Below are positions 51,140 through 59,807 of a stretch of 64,000 nucleotides of DNA, piece after piece. The translations under genes were made by a program, and so were the position numbers. Where the stretch lies: assembly GCA_021845595.1 (NCBI GenBank), contig JAJZVV010000001.1:467103-531102 (forward strand). Direction: 5' to 3'. The notes beneath the pieces are model-generated. The model was not told where the DNA came from, ran no database searches, and saw nothing but the letters and a program-made list of their open reading frames with translations. Position 1 is the first letter of the stretch, and every line of letters starts with the position of its first letter. The DNA comes from Pseudomonadota bacterium. Its GTDB lineage: Bacteria > Pseudomonadota > Alphaproteobacteria > Acetobacterales > Acetobacteraceae.

Positions 51140-53503
51140 ATGGATGCACGGTTTGACGAAACCGATCTCGCCCTGACGAAGTTCGGCATTGGCCAGCCGG
51201 TGCCGCGCAAGGAGGATCCGACCCTCCTGCGCGGCGAGGGACGTTATACCGATGACCTGTCCTTGCCCGGCCAGGCATATGCCGTGTTCCTGCGCAGCCG
51301 GGTGGCGCATGGGCGGATCGGCACCCTCGATGCCGCCGCGGCACGGGCGATGCCCGGTGTCATCGCCGTGCTGACCGGCGCGGATCTCGCCGCGGCTGGC
51401 CTGCGGACGCTACCGCCGGGGATGCAGGCGCCACGGCCGAGCGATGCGCCCCCGGTGCCGCCGCAACCGCCGCTGGCCATCGAACGCGTCCGCTTCGTCG
51501 GCGAGCCGGTGGCCTGTATCGTGGCCGAGACCGTCCAGCAGGCGCGGGACGCCGCCGAGGCGGTCACGCTGGACATCGACCAGCTCGACGCCGTCACCTT
51601 GGCATCGGCCGCCGCCGCCCCTGGCGCGCCCCGGCTGCATGCGGACGCACCCGGCAACATCGCCTTCGACTATCACTATGGCGATCGCGCCCAGGTCGCC
51701 GCCGCCTTTGCCGCCGCCGCCCACGTCACCCGCCTGGCGGTGCGCAACACGCGGCTCGTCGTCAGCCCGATGGAGCCGCGCGCGGCGATCGGCGCTTACG
51801 ATGCGGCCGGCGAGCGCTATACGCTCCATGTCGGCTGCCAGGGCGTGTTCGGGCTGCGCAACGGGCTGAAGGATGCGCTCGGGGTGCCGACCGAAAAGGT
51901 GCACGTGCTGACCGGGAATGTCGGCGGATCGTTCGGCATGAAGGCCGGCGTCTACCCCGAATACATCGCCATCCTGCACGCCGCCCGCGTTCTCGGCCGG
52001 CCGGTGAAGTGGCGCGATGACCGGTCCGACAGCTTCCTCTCCGACAGCCATGGCCGCGACCATGAGATGGCGGTCGAGCTGGCGCTGGCCGCGGACGGCA
52101 AATTCCTCGCCGTGCGCGTCACCGGCTACGGCAATGTCGGCGCCTATCTGACCAACGCGGCGACCGTGCCGGCCAGCATCAACGCGGTGAAGAACATCGT
52201 CAGCGTCTACGGCACCGGGCTCGTCGAGGTGGCGACGCAGTGCGTCTACACCAACACGACGCCGGTCGGCCCGTACCGCGGCGCCGGCCGCCCCGAGGGC
52301 AATTACTACATGGAGCGCCTGATCGAGACCGCGGCGCGCGAAATGGGTCTCGACCCGCTCGCGCTCCGCCGGCGCAACCTGGTCCACCCGGAGCAGATGC
52401 CCTACGCCACCCCGGCCGCGACCACCTACGACAGCGGCGAGTTCGCGACCGTTCTCGACAAGGCGCTGGCCGCGGCGGATTGGGACGGGTTTCCCGCCCG
52501 CCGCGCCGCCAGCCGCGCGCGCGGACTTCTGCGCGGGCGCGGCATCGGCCAGTATCTCGAGGTGACCGCTCCGCCCTCACGCGAAATGGGCGGGCTGCGC
52601 TTCGAGGCGGACGGCACGGTGACGATCATCACCGGCACGCTCGACTACGGCCAGGGCCATGCCTCGCCGTTCGCCCAGGTGCTGGTGGCGAAACTCGGCA
52701 TTCCCTTCGAACGGATCCGGCTTCTCCAGGGCGACAGCGACGAACTGATCGCCGGTGGCGGCACGGGCGGGTCCAAATCCATCATGGCCAGCGGTGCGGC
52801 GATCGTCGAAGCCAGCGCGCTGGTGGTCGAGAAAGGCCGCAAGGCCGCGGCGCACGTGCTGGAGGCCGCGGAGGCCGACATCGAATTCGCCATCGACGAT
52901 GCGGGCGGTCATTTCCGCATCATCGGCACCGACCGGCGCATCACCGTGCTCGACCTCGCCGCCCACCTGCGCGGGGCGGCCGTGCCGGAGGGGGTCCCGA
53001 ACTCGCTCGACGTTCAGCACATTCACGAAGGCGCACCGTCGGCGTTTCCCAATGGCTGCCACGTCAGCGAGGTCGAGATCGACCCCGAAACCGGCCATGT
53101 CGCCGTCGTCGCCTACACGATGGTCAATGATTTCGGCGTGCAGATCAATCCGCTGCTGGTCGCCGGGCAGGCCCATGGCGGCGTGCTGCAGGGCATCGGC
53201 CAGGCGCTGTTCGAGGAGGTCCGCTTCGACGACAGCGGCCAGCCGATCACTGGCAGCTACATGGACTACGCCCTCGCCCGGGCCAGCGACGCGCCGCCCT
53301 TCGTCGTTTCCAGCCACCCGGTGCCGGCCAAGACCAATCTGCTCGGCGCCAAAGGCTGCGGCGAGGCCGGCTGCGCCGGGTCGCTGCCATCGGTGATGAA
53401 CGCCATCGTCGACGCTCTGGCGGAGTGCGGTGTCCGTCACCTCGATATGCCTGCCACGCCCGAGCGGGTGTGGCAGGCCATCCACGGTACCGCTACGGCT
53501 TGA
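51140..53503 (+). CDS. Orphan molybdopterin-binding subunit, CoxL form II type
   Basis: 787-residue catalytic subunit of the same class as the coxL-like gene at 37804-40182, with FGIGQPVPRKEDPTLLRGEG (N-terminal), GNVGGSFGMKAG, the active-site loop PYRGAGR (near 378-384) and the catalytic Glu in GCGEAGCAGSLPSVMN. No small or medium subunit gene is adjacent, so it must use partners from elsewhere, for example the cox-like operon in this window. It lies between two LivJ-type genes and beside an aromatic-acid operon. Oxidation of an aromatic aldehyde is an attractive but unproven role. ATG 51140 begins MDARFDETDL. The ribosome site is weak (GGGAG 14 bases away). Confidence 0.88.
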   Translation: MDARFDETDLALTKFGIGQPVPRKEDPTLLRGEGRYTDDLSLPGQAYAVFLRSRVAHGRIGTLDAAAARAMPGVIAVLTGADLAAAGLRTLPPGMQAPRPSDAPPVPPQPPLAIERVRFVGEPVACIVAETVQQARDAAEAVTLDIDQLDAVTLASAAAAPGAPRLHADAPGNIAFDYHYGDRAQVAAAFAAAAHVTRLAVRNTRLVVSPMEPRAAIGAYDAAGERYTLHVGCQGVFGLRNGLKDALGVPTEKVHVLTGNVGGSFGMKAGVYPEYIAILHAARVLGRPVKWRDDRSDSFLSDSHGRDHEMAVELALAADGKFLAVRVTGYGNVGAYLTNAATVPASINAVKNIVSVYGTGLVEVATQCVYTNTTPVGPYRGAGRPEGNYYMERLIETAAREMGLDPLALRRRNLVHPEQMPYATPAATTYDSGEFATVLDKALAAADWDGFPARRAASRARGLLRGRGIGQYLEVTAPPSREMGGLRFEADGTVTIITGTLDYGQGHASPFAQVLVAKLGIPFERIRLLQGDSDELIAGGGTGGSKSIMASGAAIVEASALVVEKGRKAAAHVLEAAEADIEFAIDDAGGHFRIIGTDRRITVLDLAAHLRGAAVPEGVPNSLDVQHIHEGAPSAFPNGCHVSEVEIDPETGHVAVVAYTMVNDFGVQINPLLVAGQAHGGVLQGIGQALFEEVRFDDSGQPITGSYMDYALARASDAPPFVVSSHPVPAKTNLLGAKGCGEAGCAGSLPSVMNAIVDALAECGVRHLDMPATPERVWQAIHGTATA

Positions 53504-54725
53504 CCAGCGGGCAGTGGCCCTCGGCCAGCGGGCGAAACGCCTGCTCGGCCGGGATCGTCGAGACCAGCTTGAACATGTCCCATTCCCCATGCGACTCGGC
53601 TGGCGTCTTGGTCTGCATGAGATAGACCGGGTGCATGGTCCGGCCATCGGCGCGCACGACGCCTTTGCCGAACAACGGGTCGTCGGTGGGGATCGCCTTC
53701 ATTTCCGCCACCACGGCGCGGCCGTCCTCGGCGGCACCGAGCTGCTTGACCGCCTTCAGGTAGTGCAGCACGCCGGCGTAGACCCCGGCCTGCATGTCGT
53801 TGGGCATGATGTGGCGCGGATGGCGCGCGGCAAACCGCTCTGCGAAGGCACGCGAAGCCTCGTCACGGTCCCAGTAGAACGGCATCACCGCCAGCACACC
53901 CTGCGCGTTGGCCAGACCGATCGGCTTGATCACGTTGATATTGACGATCGGGCCGGCGAACTGCATGCGCCCGGCCAGGCCGAATTCGCGCGCCTGCTTC
54001 AGCGCCGTCACCGTATCGTCGCCGGCATTCGCGAGGCCGAGCACATCGGCGCCCGACGCCTGCGCCTCGACGAGGTAGGTCGAGAAATCCGTTGTACCGA
54101 GCGGGTGGCGTACCGAGCCGACAATGGTGCCGCCGGCTTCCTTCACCGCCTCGGCCGTGCTGCTCTCCAGTGCGGTGCCGAAAGCGTAGTCGGCGACGAA
54201 GAAGAACCATTTCTTGCCGCCATGGGCGACGACCGCGCGGCCGAGCGCGTGGCCGGCTTCCCAGGTGTCGTAGGTCCAGTGGACGGTATTCGGCGAACAT
54301 TTCTCCCCGGTGAGTGCCGCGGTGCCGGCGCCTGACCCGATGAAGACCTTGTTCTTCTGGCGCACCAGATCCGCCACCGCCAGCGCGATCGAGGAGTTCG
54401 GCACATCGACGACCACATCGACGCCGTCCTGATCGAACCAGGCCCGCGCGATCGCCAGCCCGATATCCGGCTTGTTCTGGTGGTCGCCGAAGACCACCTG
54501 CGCCTTGGCGCCGTTCACCGGCCCGAAATCCTCGACCGCCATCTGCGCCGCAACCACCGAGCCCTGGCCCTGATAGTCGGCATACACGCCGGACAGGTCA
54601 TTCAGAACGCCGATCTTCACGGGCTTGGTCTGAGCCATGGCAGCACTCGTGCCCGTCCAGCCGAGCGCCAGGAAACACCCGACCAGAGCGACCCCAGTGC
54701 GCCGCTGCAATCCCATTCGCTTCAT
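53493..54725 (-). CDS. LivJ-type ABC substrate-binding protein B
   Basis: 410-residue periplasmic binding protein with a Sec signal (MKRMGLQRRTGVALVGCFLA, cleavage near TSAAMAQ). It has VKIGVLNDLSGVYADYQGQG (34-53 region), FGDHQNKPDIGLAIARAWFD, FVADYAFGTALE and the C-terminal WDMFKLVSTIPAEQAFRPL, similar to protein A. GGAGGGAA precedes the ATG. The 3' end overlaps that of the convergent CoxL-type gene by 11 bases. It is divergent from the marR gene, with about 117 bases between, so control by that regulator is possible. Confidence 0.88.
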   Translation of the reverse strand: MKRMGLQRRTGVALVGCFLALGWTGTSAAMAQTKPVKIGVLNDLSGVYADYQGQGSVVAAQMAVEDFGPVNGAKAQVVFGDHQNKPDIGLAIARAWFDQDGVDVVVDVPNSSIALAVADLVRQKNKVFIGSGAGTAALTGEKCSPNTVHWTYDTWEAGHALGRAVVAHGGKKWFFFVADYAFGTALESSTAEAVKEAGGTIVGSVRHPLGTTDFSTYLVEAQASGADVLGLANAGDDTVTALKQAREFGLAGRMQFAGPIVNINVIKPIGLANAQGVLAVMPFYWDRDEASRAFAERFAARHPRHIMPNDMQAGVYAGVLHYLKAVKQLGAAEDGRAVVAEMKAIPTDDPLFGKGVVRADGRTMHPVYLMQTKTPAESHGEWDMFKLVSTIPAEQAFRPLAEGHCPLVKP

Positions 54726-54842
54726 CGCGTTCCCTCCATCGTTGTCGTTCTATCCTCGCGGCACGCTCCCGCGCCACGCTTGCGCCATGGCCGGCGTCAC
54801 TCCTACAGTTGCAGCCACCATGAGCCACACATCCCGCCGGCA

Positions 54843-55316
54843 ATGAGCGCCGTCTCCGCTCCACCCTGCACGACGCTTGACGACCGCGCGATCGACATCG
54901 GGCCGCTGCCACAGCTCGTCGGCTACGCGCTGCGCCGCGCCCAGCTCGCAGTCTTCCAGGATTTCTACGCCACCTTCGCCGAATTCGACATCCGTCCGAC
55001 GCAGTTCTCCGTGCTCACCGTGCTGCGCCACAATCCGGGCCGGCGACAATCGCAGATCGCCGATGCGCTCGGCATCAAGCGCGCCAATTTCGTTGCCTTG
55101 TTCGACGGCCTGCGCACGCGCGGGCTGGCCGAACGGCGGCCGGCGCCGGATGACCGGCGGGCGCACGCACTCTACCTCACCGAAGCGGGCGCAGCCCTGC
55201 TCGACGAGCTCGCCGTACCGCTGGCTCGTCACGAGGGCCGCTTCATCGCGCGGCTCGGCGCGGCGGACATGGGGCGTCTCCTCACCCTTCTGCATCGCAT
55301 CACCGGCGACGGCTGA
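54843..55316 (+). CDS. MarR-family regulator
   Basis: 157-residue winged-helix protein. The DNA-binding core is FSVLTVLRHNPGRRQSQIADALGIKRANFV (about 55-84, two stretches), then the wing LAERRPAPDDRRAHALYLTEAGAALLDEL. Family members bind a palindrome and release it on an aromatic acid or acyl-CoA ligand. It sits next to feruloyl-CoA-synthetase- and crotonase-like genes, as CouR/FerR do in other bacteria. The first 27 residues precede the fold; ATG 54843 is the first in-frame start without similarity loss. Its 3' end overlaps the thioesterase gene's end by 17 bases (convergent). Confidence 0.9.
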   Translation: MSAVSAPPCTTLDDRAIDIGPLPQLVGYALRRAQLAVFQDFYATFAEFDIRPTQFSVLTVLRHNPGRRQSQIADALGIKRANFVALFDGLRTRGLAERRPAPDDRRAHALYLTEAGAALLDELAVPLARHEGRFIARLGAADMGRLLTLLHRITGDG

Positions 55317-55764
55317 GCGCGCGCGGCACATCGACACCGAAACAGTCCATCAGCGCTTCGGGAATCGGCACCCCCTTGATCGCCGTCACATTCGCCGCCG
55401 CGCGAGCCACCCAGACCCGGGTTTCCGTGCACTCGACGCAAAGCACGTGGTCCTTCAGCAGCCGATGCTCGACGTCGAAGCTCGTGCGCCCGAAGCGAGT
55501 GACTCGGCTCTCGATCATCACCTCGTCGCCATAGGCGCAAGGCACGAGAAAACGCGCGCGCGTATCGACCATCGGAAAGCCGACGACGCCGTAATGCTCC
55601 AGCAGCTCCGGCTTCTTCATGCCGGAGGCGGCTGCGAAAAGTGCCGCCGTGGAGGCATCGAAATAGGCGAAGAACCGTGGATAGAACACGATCCCCGCCG
55701 GGTCGCAATCGCCCCACTCGATGCTGACATGGCGCACATGGACGAGCATTGGCTGAACTCTCAC
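55300..55764 (-). CDS. Hotdog-fold acyl-CoA thioesterase (YbgC/4HBT type)
   Basis: 154-residue thioesterase. The active-site motif EWGDCDPAGIVFYPRFFAYFD (about 16-36, two stretches) with Asp in DPAGIVFYP is diagnostic of 4-hydroxybenzoyl-CoA thioesterase-like enzymes. It lies directly downstream of the thiolase gene; GTG 55764 overlaps its stop as GTGA, whereas ATG 55749 (MLVHVRHVS) is a good alternative start. In this operon it could hydrolyse the benzoyl-CoA-type product of chain shortening. Confidence 0.87.
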   Translation of the reverse strand: MRVQPMLVHVRHVSIEWGDCDPAGIVFYPRFFAYFDASTAALFAAASGMKKPELLEHYGVVGFPMVDTRARFLVPCAYGDEVMIESRVTRFGRTSFDVEHRLLKDHVLCVECTETRVWVARAAANVTAIKGVPIPEALMDCFGVDVPRALSRRR

Positions 55765-57017
55765 CGTTGCAACTCGGGGTTTTCCACCAGCAATGCGATG
55801 CCCTGGCCGCCGCCGATGCAGGCCGAGGCGATGCCCCGTCGAAGTCCCGCCCGGCGCAGTTCGCGCGCCAGCGTCACCGCCAGGCGCACCCCGGTGGCGC
55901 CCAGCGGATGGCCGATCGCGATCGCACCACCATTGACGTTGAGCCGGGCCTCATCGAGACCGAGCTCGCGAACGCAAGCCAGGACCTGCGCACCGAACGC
56001 CTCGTTGATCTCGATGCGGTCGATGTCATCGAGCGACAGCCCCGTGCGCGCGAGCAGCGCGCGGATCGCCGGCGCCGGCCCGATGCCCATGATCTCCGGC
56101 GCACAGCCGACGGCGACGCCGGCGACGAGACGGGCAAGGGCCGGACCGGAATGCCGGCGCAGAAACGCACCGGAGCAGACCAGCGCCGCGGCGGCACCAT
56201 CCACCACGGCGGAGGAGTTCCCGCCGGTCTGCACCCCGCCGAACGCCGGGCGGATGCGCGCCAGCGCCTCGACCGATGACGCACGGACATGCGTGTCCTC
56301 GGCCATCGCCGCAGTCCCGCGCGGCAGCGTGATGCCCCGTGGCCGCAATCCGTCGACGGCAAACACCTCGTCGGCGACAGCGATGATCTCGCCGTCGAAG
56401 AAGCCCGCCGCGCGCGCGCTCAGCGCGCGCTGGAAGCTGCGCGCAGCATAGGCATCGACGTCCTCGCGCCGAATATCGTAGCGCCGCGCGAGGTTTTCCG
56501 CCGTGCCCCCCATGGTCACATCGGCTGCGGGGTCGAGCAGCGCCTCCCACAGGAAATCCTTGAATTCGACCTGGCCCATGCGGAAGCCGCCGCGATGGGT
56601 GTAGGCCGCGACCGGATTGCGGCTCATCGATTCCGTCCCGACGCAGAGCGCGAGATCGACACCGCGCTGGACGGTCTGGTCGGCGCCCTGCATGATCGCC
56701 TCGATGCCGGTGCCGCACACGCGCTGCACCATCATCGCCGGCACCGCCTGGGGCACGCCGGCATAGAGCCCGACATGGCGCGGCAGCATGTAGGCATCGA
56801 AGCTGGCTTGCGCCATGTTGCCGGTGATGACGCTGCCGACCGCCTCGGGCGACATTTGCGCCCGCGCCAGCACCGCGCGCGCGGCCTTGATGGCCAGGTC
56901 GGTCGGTGAGATCAGGCCGAAGGCGCCGTTATAATCCACGAACGGCGTGCGCACGCCGTCGAGCAGCCACGCGTCGTCCCAGCGGCTGGCGACGGCTTGC
57001 GGCGATGCATCGTTCAT
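55761..57017 (-). CDS. Thiolase (acetyl-CoA acyltransferase)
   Basis: 418-residue thiolase. The nucleophile is Cys101 in VQRVCGTG. Further blocks are NGGAIAIGHPLGATGVRLAV and CIGGGQGIALLVEN (second active-site Cys), plus NEAFGAQVLA. It would cleave a 3-ketoacyl-CoA, here perhaps a 3-keto-phenylpropanoyl-CoA, to a benzoyl-CoA-type ester and acetyl-CoA. Overlap with the ligase gene is ATGA. Third of the four-gene operon. Confidence 0.93.
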   Translation of the reverse strand: MNDASPQAVASRWDDAWLLDGVRTPFVDYNGAFGLISPTDLAIKAARAVLARAQMSPEAVGSVITGNMAQASFDAYMLPRHVGLYAGVPQAVPAMMVQRVCGTGIEAIMQGADQTVQRGVDLALCVGTESMSRNPVAAYTHRGGFRMGQVEFKDFLWEALLDPAADVTMGGTAENLARRYDIRREDVDAYAARSFQRALSARAAGFFDGEIIAVADEVFAVDGLRPRGITLPRGTAAMAEDTHVRASSVEALARIRPAFGGVQTGGNSSAVVDGAAAALVCSGAFLRRHSGPALARLVAGVAVGCAPEIMGIGPAPAIRALLARTGLSLDDIDRIEINEAFGAQVLACVRELGLDEARLNVNGGAIAIGHPLGATGVRLAVTLARELRRAGLRRGIASACIGGGQGIALLVENPELQR

Positions 57018-58864
57018 CGATGGTCCTCCACGATGATGACGTCCGCGGACGGCGGATCGGCATAGAGCGCGGCCACGTCCGCCGCCCGATGGTCCAGCAT
57101 GGCGCGCTGGTTGAGCGAGCCCTTGTCAGTGATCTCGCCGCGATCGAGCGACGGCGGCGCGGCCAGCAGCAGCGCACGACGGACCCGGTTCGAGCTGCCG
57201 GTCGCCCGTGCCGCCTGCTCGGCCAGCGCCGCAGCGATGCGCGCGCGGACGCGGCGATCGGCGAGGATCTCGGCATCGGACGCGGCGGTGCGATCGGGAC
57301 ACAGGCTCCGGCACGCGGCGAGGTCGGGCACCGCAAGAATCGCGACATGGTCGCGGTTCTCGCCGGCGATCACCAAGTCGCGGACGAGCGGCGTGAGCGC
57401 GGCGATCAGCGCCGCGCGCAGCGGGCCGACACTGACCCACGTGCCGGTGGAGAGCTTGAAATCCTCCGAGATCCGCCCCTCGAAGCGGAACCCCTTGAAC
57501 GGCGCCGCCTCGTCCACGAAGGCCAGCGCATCGCCGAACTTGTAGAAGCCGAGCTCGTCGAACGCCGCGCGCGTGCGCGGCTCGTCGCGCCAGTAGCCCG
57601 GCGTGATGTTCGGCCCCCGCACACGGCCCTCCAGCTTGCCCTGCACCGGCGCGAGCCGCAGCTCGACGCCCGGCACCGGCAGCCCGACCATGCCCGAGGC
57701 GGCGTAGTCCTTGCTGCAGGCGAGCGCGAAGGGCGCCGTCTCGGTCGAGCCGAGCCCGGTGAGCATGACGATGCGCTCGCCGCAGGTTTGCACCGCCAGC
57801 GCATCGAGCGCATCCCAGACGGGCTGGGCAAGCCCGGCGCCGGCATAGAACATCATCTTGAGCCGGCTGAAGAATGTCTCGCGCAGCGGCTTTTCGCGCG
57901 TGAGGTACGGCACCAGCTCCTCGTAGCCCTTGGGCACGTTGAAATAGACGGTCGGGGCGATCTCGCGCAGGTTGCGCACCGTCGCCTCGATCGCGCCAGG
58001 CATCGGCCGTCCGTCATCGATGTAGAGCGTGCCACCATTGTTGAGCACCAGGCCGACATTGTGGTTGCCGCCGAACGTGTGGTTCCAGGGCAGCCAGTCG
58101 ACGATCACGGGCGGCTCGGTGGCGAGGACCGGGTAGGTCTCCACCAGCATCTGCTGGTTGCTGCACAGCATGCGCTGGGTGTTGATGACACCCTTCGGCA
58201 GCGCGGTGGAGCCGGAGGTGAAGAGGAATTTCGCGATCGTGTCCGGCCCCACTTTGGCGGCGGCCGAGTCGACGGCGGTGCCCGCAGTGCGGGCGAGGAG
58301 ATCGGCGAAGGAAGTCATGCCTGCGCGCGGGCGCGCCGCGACGATCTCGCATCCCGCCGGCTTCGTGGCCGCGATCGCGGCAGCGAACGCAGCGCCATCA
58401 TCGGCGAAAATCAGGCCCGGGGTCAGCACGCCCATGATGTGCCGCAGCCGCGCATAGTCGGTCGCCACCAGCGAGTAGGCCGGCGAGATCGGCGCATAGG
58501 GCACGCCGACATGCATCGCGGCCAGACCGAGCAGCGCATGGGCGATGGAATTTCCCGACAGGATGGCGATCGGTCGTTCCACCGACAGATCACGATCCAG
58601 GATGGCCTGGCCGAGCGCGCGAACCGCCGCCAGCGTCTCTGCATACGTGCAGGTCTGCCACCCACCGCCGGCCGCGCGCTCGGCGAGGAAGGCGCGCTCC
58701 GGCGCTGCGCGCGCCCAGTGTTCCAGCCGTTCGGTGAGCCGGTCCGCGCAGGTGCCAAGCTGATCGATCGGCCGCACCAACCAGCCGCCGTCCTGTTGGC
58801 GTTCGCAGCGGACCTGCCAGGTACGCAGCGCGACCTCCCGCGTCCGCATATTGGTATCCCGCAT
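57014..58864 (-). CDS. Feruloyl-CoA-synthetase-like acyl-CoA ligase
   Basis: 616-residue member of the acyl-adenylate-forming family, most like feruloyl-CoA synthetases (Fcs): P-loop FLFTSGSTALPKGVINTQR (about 215-233), NHTFGGNHNVGLVL, YFNVPKGYEELVP, and the A8 region FEGRISEDFKLSTGTWV near 465. It would activate a hydroxycinnamate-like acid with ATP and CoA. Start: ATG 58864 (MRDTNMRTREV) with GGGGGG/CAGGA before it; a TTG at 58882 would add six residues. It lies 21 bases after the crotonase gene. Confidence 0.88.
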   Translation of the reverse strand: MRDTNMRTREVALRTWQVRCERQQDGGWLVRPIDQLGTCADRLTERLEHWARAAPERAFLAERAAGGGWQTCTYAETLAAVRALGQAILDRDLSVERPIAILSGNSIAHALLGLAAMHVGVPYAPISPAYSLVATDYARLRHIMGVLTPGLIFADDGAAFAAAIAATKPAGCEIVAARPRAGMTSFADLLARTAGTAVDSAAAKVGPDTIAKFLFTSGSTALPKGVINTQRMLCSNQQMLVETYPVLATEPPVIVDWLPWNHTFGGNHNVGLVLNNGGTLYIDDGRPMPGAIEATVRNLREIAPTVYFNVPKGYEELVPYLTREKPLRETFFSRLKMMFYAGAGLAQPVWDALDALAVQTCGERIVMLTGLGSTETAPFALACSKDYAASGMVGLPVPGVELRLAPVQGKLEGRVRGPNITPGYWRDEPRTRAAFDELGFYKFGDALAFVDEAAPFKGFRFEGRISEDFKLSTGTWVSVGPLRAALIAALTPLVRDLVIAGENRDHVAILAVPDLAACRSLCPDRTAASDAEILADRRVRARIAAALAEQAARATGSSNRVRRALLLAAPPSLDRGEITDKGSLNQRAMLDHRAADVAALYADPPSADVIIVEDHR

Positions 58865-58885
58865 TCCTGGCCCCCCGACCAAACT

Positions 58886-59671
58886 TCAGCCGCGATGGAC
58901 GACTTTGCCGGCGCGCTTGTCGAGAAAGGCGCGCAGCCGGTCCTTCGCCTCGGGCGCGGCCTGTGCCACCGCGGACATCAGCGATTCGAGCAGCAGGCCG
59001 GTGGCAGGATCCGAATCGGCGATGCGCGGCAGCGCTTCGATCAGAGCGAAATTGGTCAGCGGCGCGTTCTCCGCGACGCGTCGGGCCAGCTCCATGCCCT
59101 TCGCAAGCCCCGCGCCAGACTCGGCGAGATACTGCGAGAAGCCGAGCGGCACGCCCTCCTCGGCGCCGTAGGTGCGCCCGGTGAGCATCATGTCCATCAT
59201 CCGCGCCACGCCGATCAGCCGCGGCAGCCGCACCGACCCGCCGCCGCCGACAAAGATGCCGCGCGACCCTTCCGGCAGCGCGTAGAAAGCGCCGCGCTCG
59301 GCCACGCGCAGATGTGTGCTGGCCGCCAGCTCCAGCCCGCCACCGACCACGGCGCCGTGCAGCACGGCAATCACCGGCACGCCGCAATGCTCGATGCGCT
59401 CGAAGGCGCGGTGCCAGAGCCGCGAATGCGCGAGGCCGGCGGCGGCGTCGCGCTCCTCGAGATCGGACAGGTCCAGCCCGGCGGAAAAATGGTCGCCCTC
59501 GCCGTGCAGCACCACGGCACGGACCGTCGGCGGCAGTTCGGTGAAGATCCGCTCCAGTCCGGCGATGCTCGCGCTGTCGAGCGCGTTGCGCTTGTCCGGC
59601 CGCGCCAGCCGGACCAACGCGATGCCATCGTCGATGGCGACCGCCAGCGGCTCGGATCGACGTTCCAGCAT
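58886..59671 (-). CDS. Enoyl-CoA hydratase/crotonase family protein
   Basis: 261-residue crotonase. The oxyanion-hole blocks are HFSAGLDL (61-68) and GAVVGGGLELA (106-116), and the first acidic residue is Glu134 in PEGSRG. At the place of the second catalytic Glu there appears to be Asp160 (MMDMMLTG), by alignment from memory. It would hydrate, and maybe cleave, the CoA ester made by the adjacent ligase. First gene of the operon; a promoter and palindrome lie just upstream. GGGGGAAA precedes the ATG. Confidence 0.9.
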   Translation of the reverse strand: MLERRSEPLAVAIDDGIALVRLARPDKRNALDSASIAGLERIFTELPPTVRAVVLHGEGDHFSAGLDLSDLEERDAAAGLAHSRLWHRAFERIEHCGVPVIAVLHGAVVGGGLELAASTHLRVAERGAFYALPEGSRGIFVGGGGSVRLPRLIGVARMMDMMLTGRTYGAEEGVPLGFSQYLAESGAGLAKGMELARRVAENAPLTNFALIEALPRIADSDPATGLLLESLMSAVAQAAPEAKDRLRAFLDKRAGKVVHRG

Positions 59672-59713
59672 GGCATTTTCCCCCGCGCCGCGCGCGCCCT
59701 CGGATTTGATTAT

Positions 59714-59742
59714 TTGATATAACTATCTTGAGCCCACGTCAA
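59714..59742 (-). promoter_or_regulatory. Promoter of the aromatic-acid operon
   Basis: On the minus strand TTGACG (59742-59737), exactly 17 bases, then TATCAA (59719-59714). It is followed by the crotonase ATG at 59671, giving a leader of roughly 35 bases. The -35 is near consensus, and this AT-rich island stands out from its surroundings. Confidence 0.65.
59716..59727. promoter_or_regulatory. Candidate MarR-type operator palindrome
   Basis: GATATAACTATC is an inverted repeat (GATA/TATC with a four-base centre) lying in the -10 and spacer region of the operon promoter. A repressor here would block RNA polymerase; the neighbouring MarR-family protein is the natural candidate. No second copy was found in front of the marR gene. 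Confidence 0.45.
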
Positions 59743-59807
59743 GCGGAAGCGCTACGCAATTCCCATCGGTCCGATAACCGCATACGATTGCCGGCGCGGG
59801 AGGGCGA

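Noticed and set aside
56906..59722. 938-codon plus-strand frame opposite crotonase, ligase and thiolase genes
   Set aside because: Antisense shadow of three well-supported genes; the composition is typical of reverse-frame noise.
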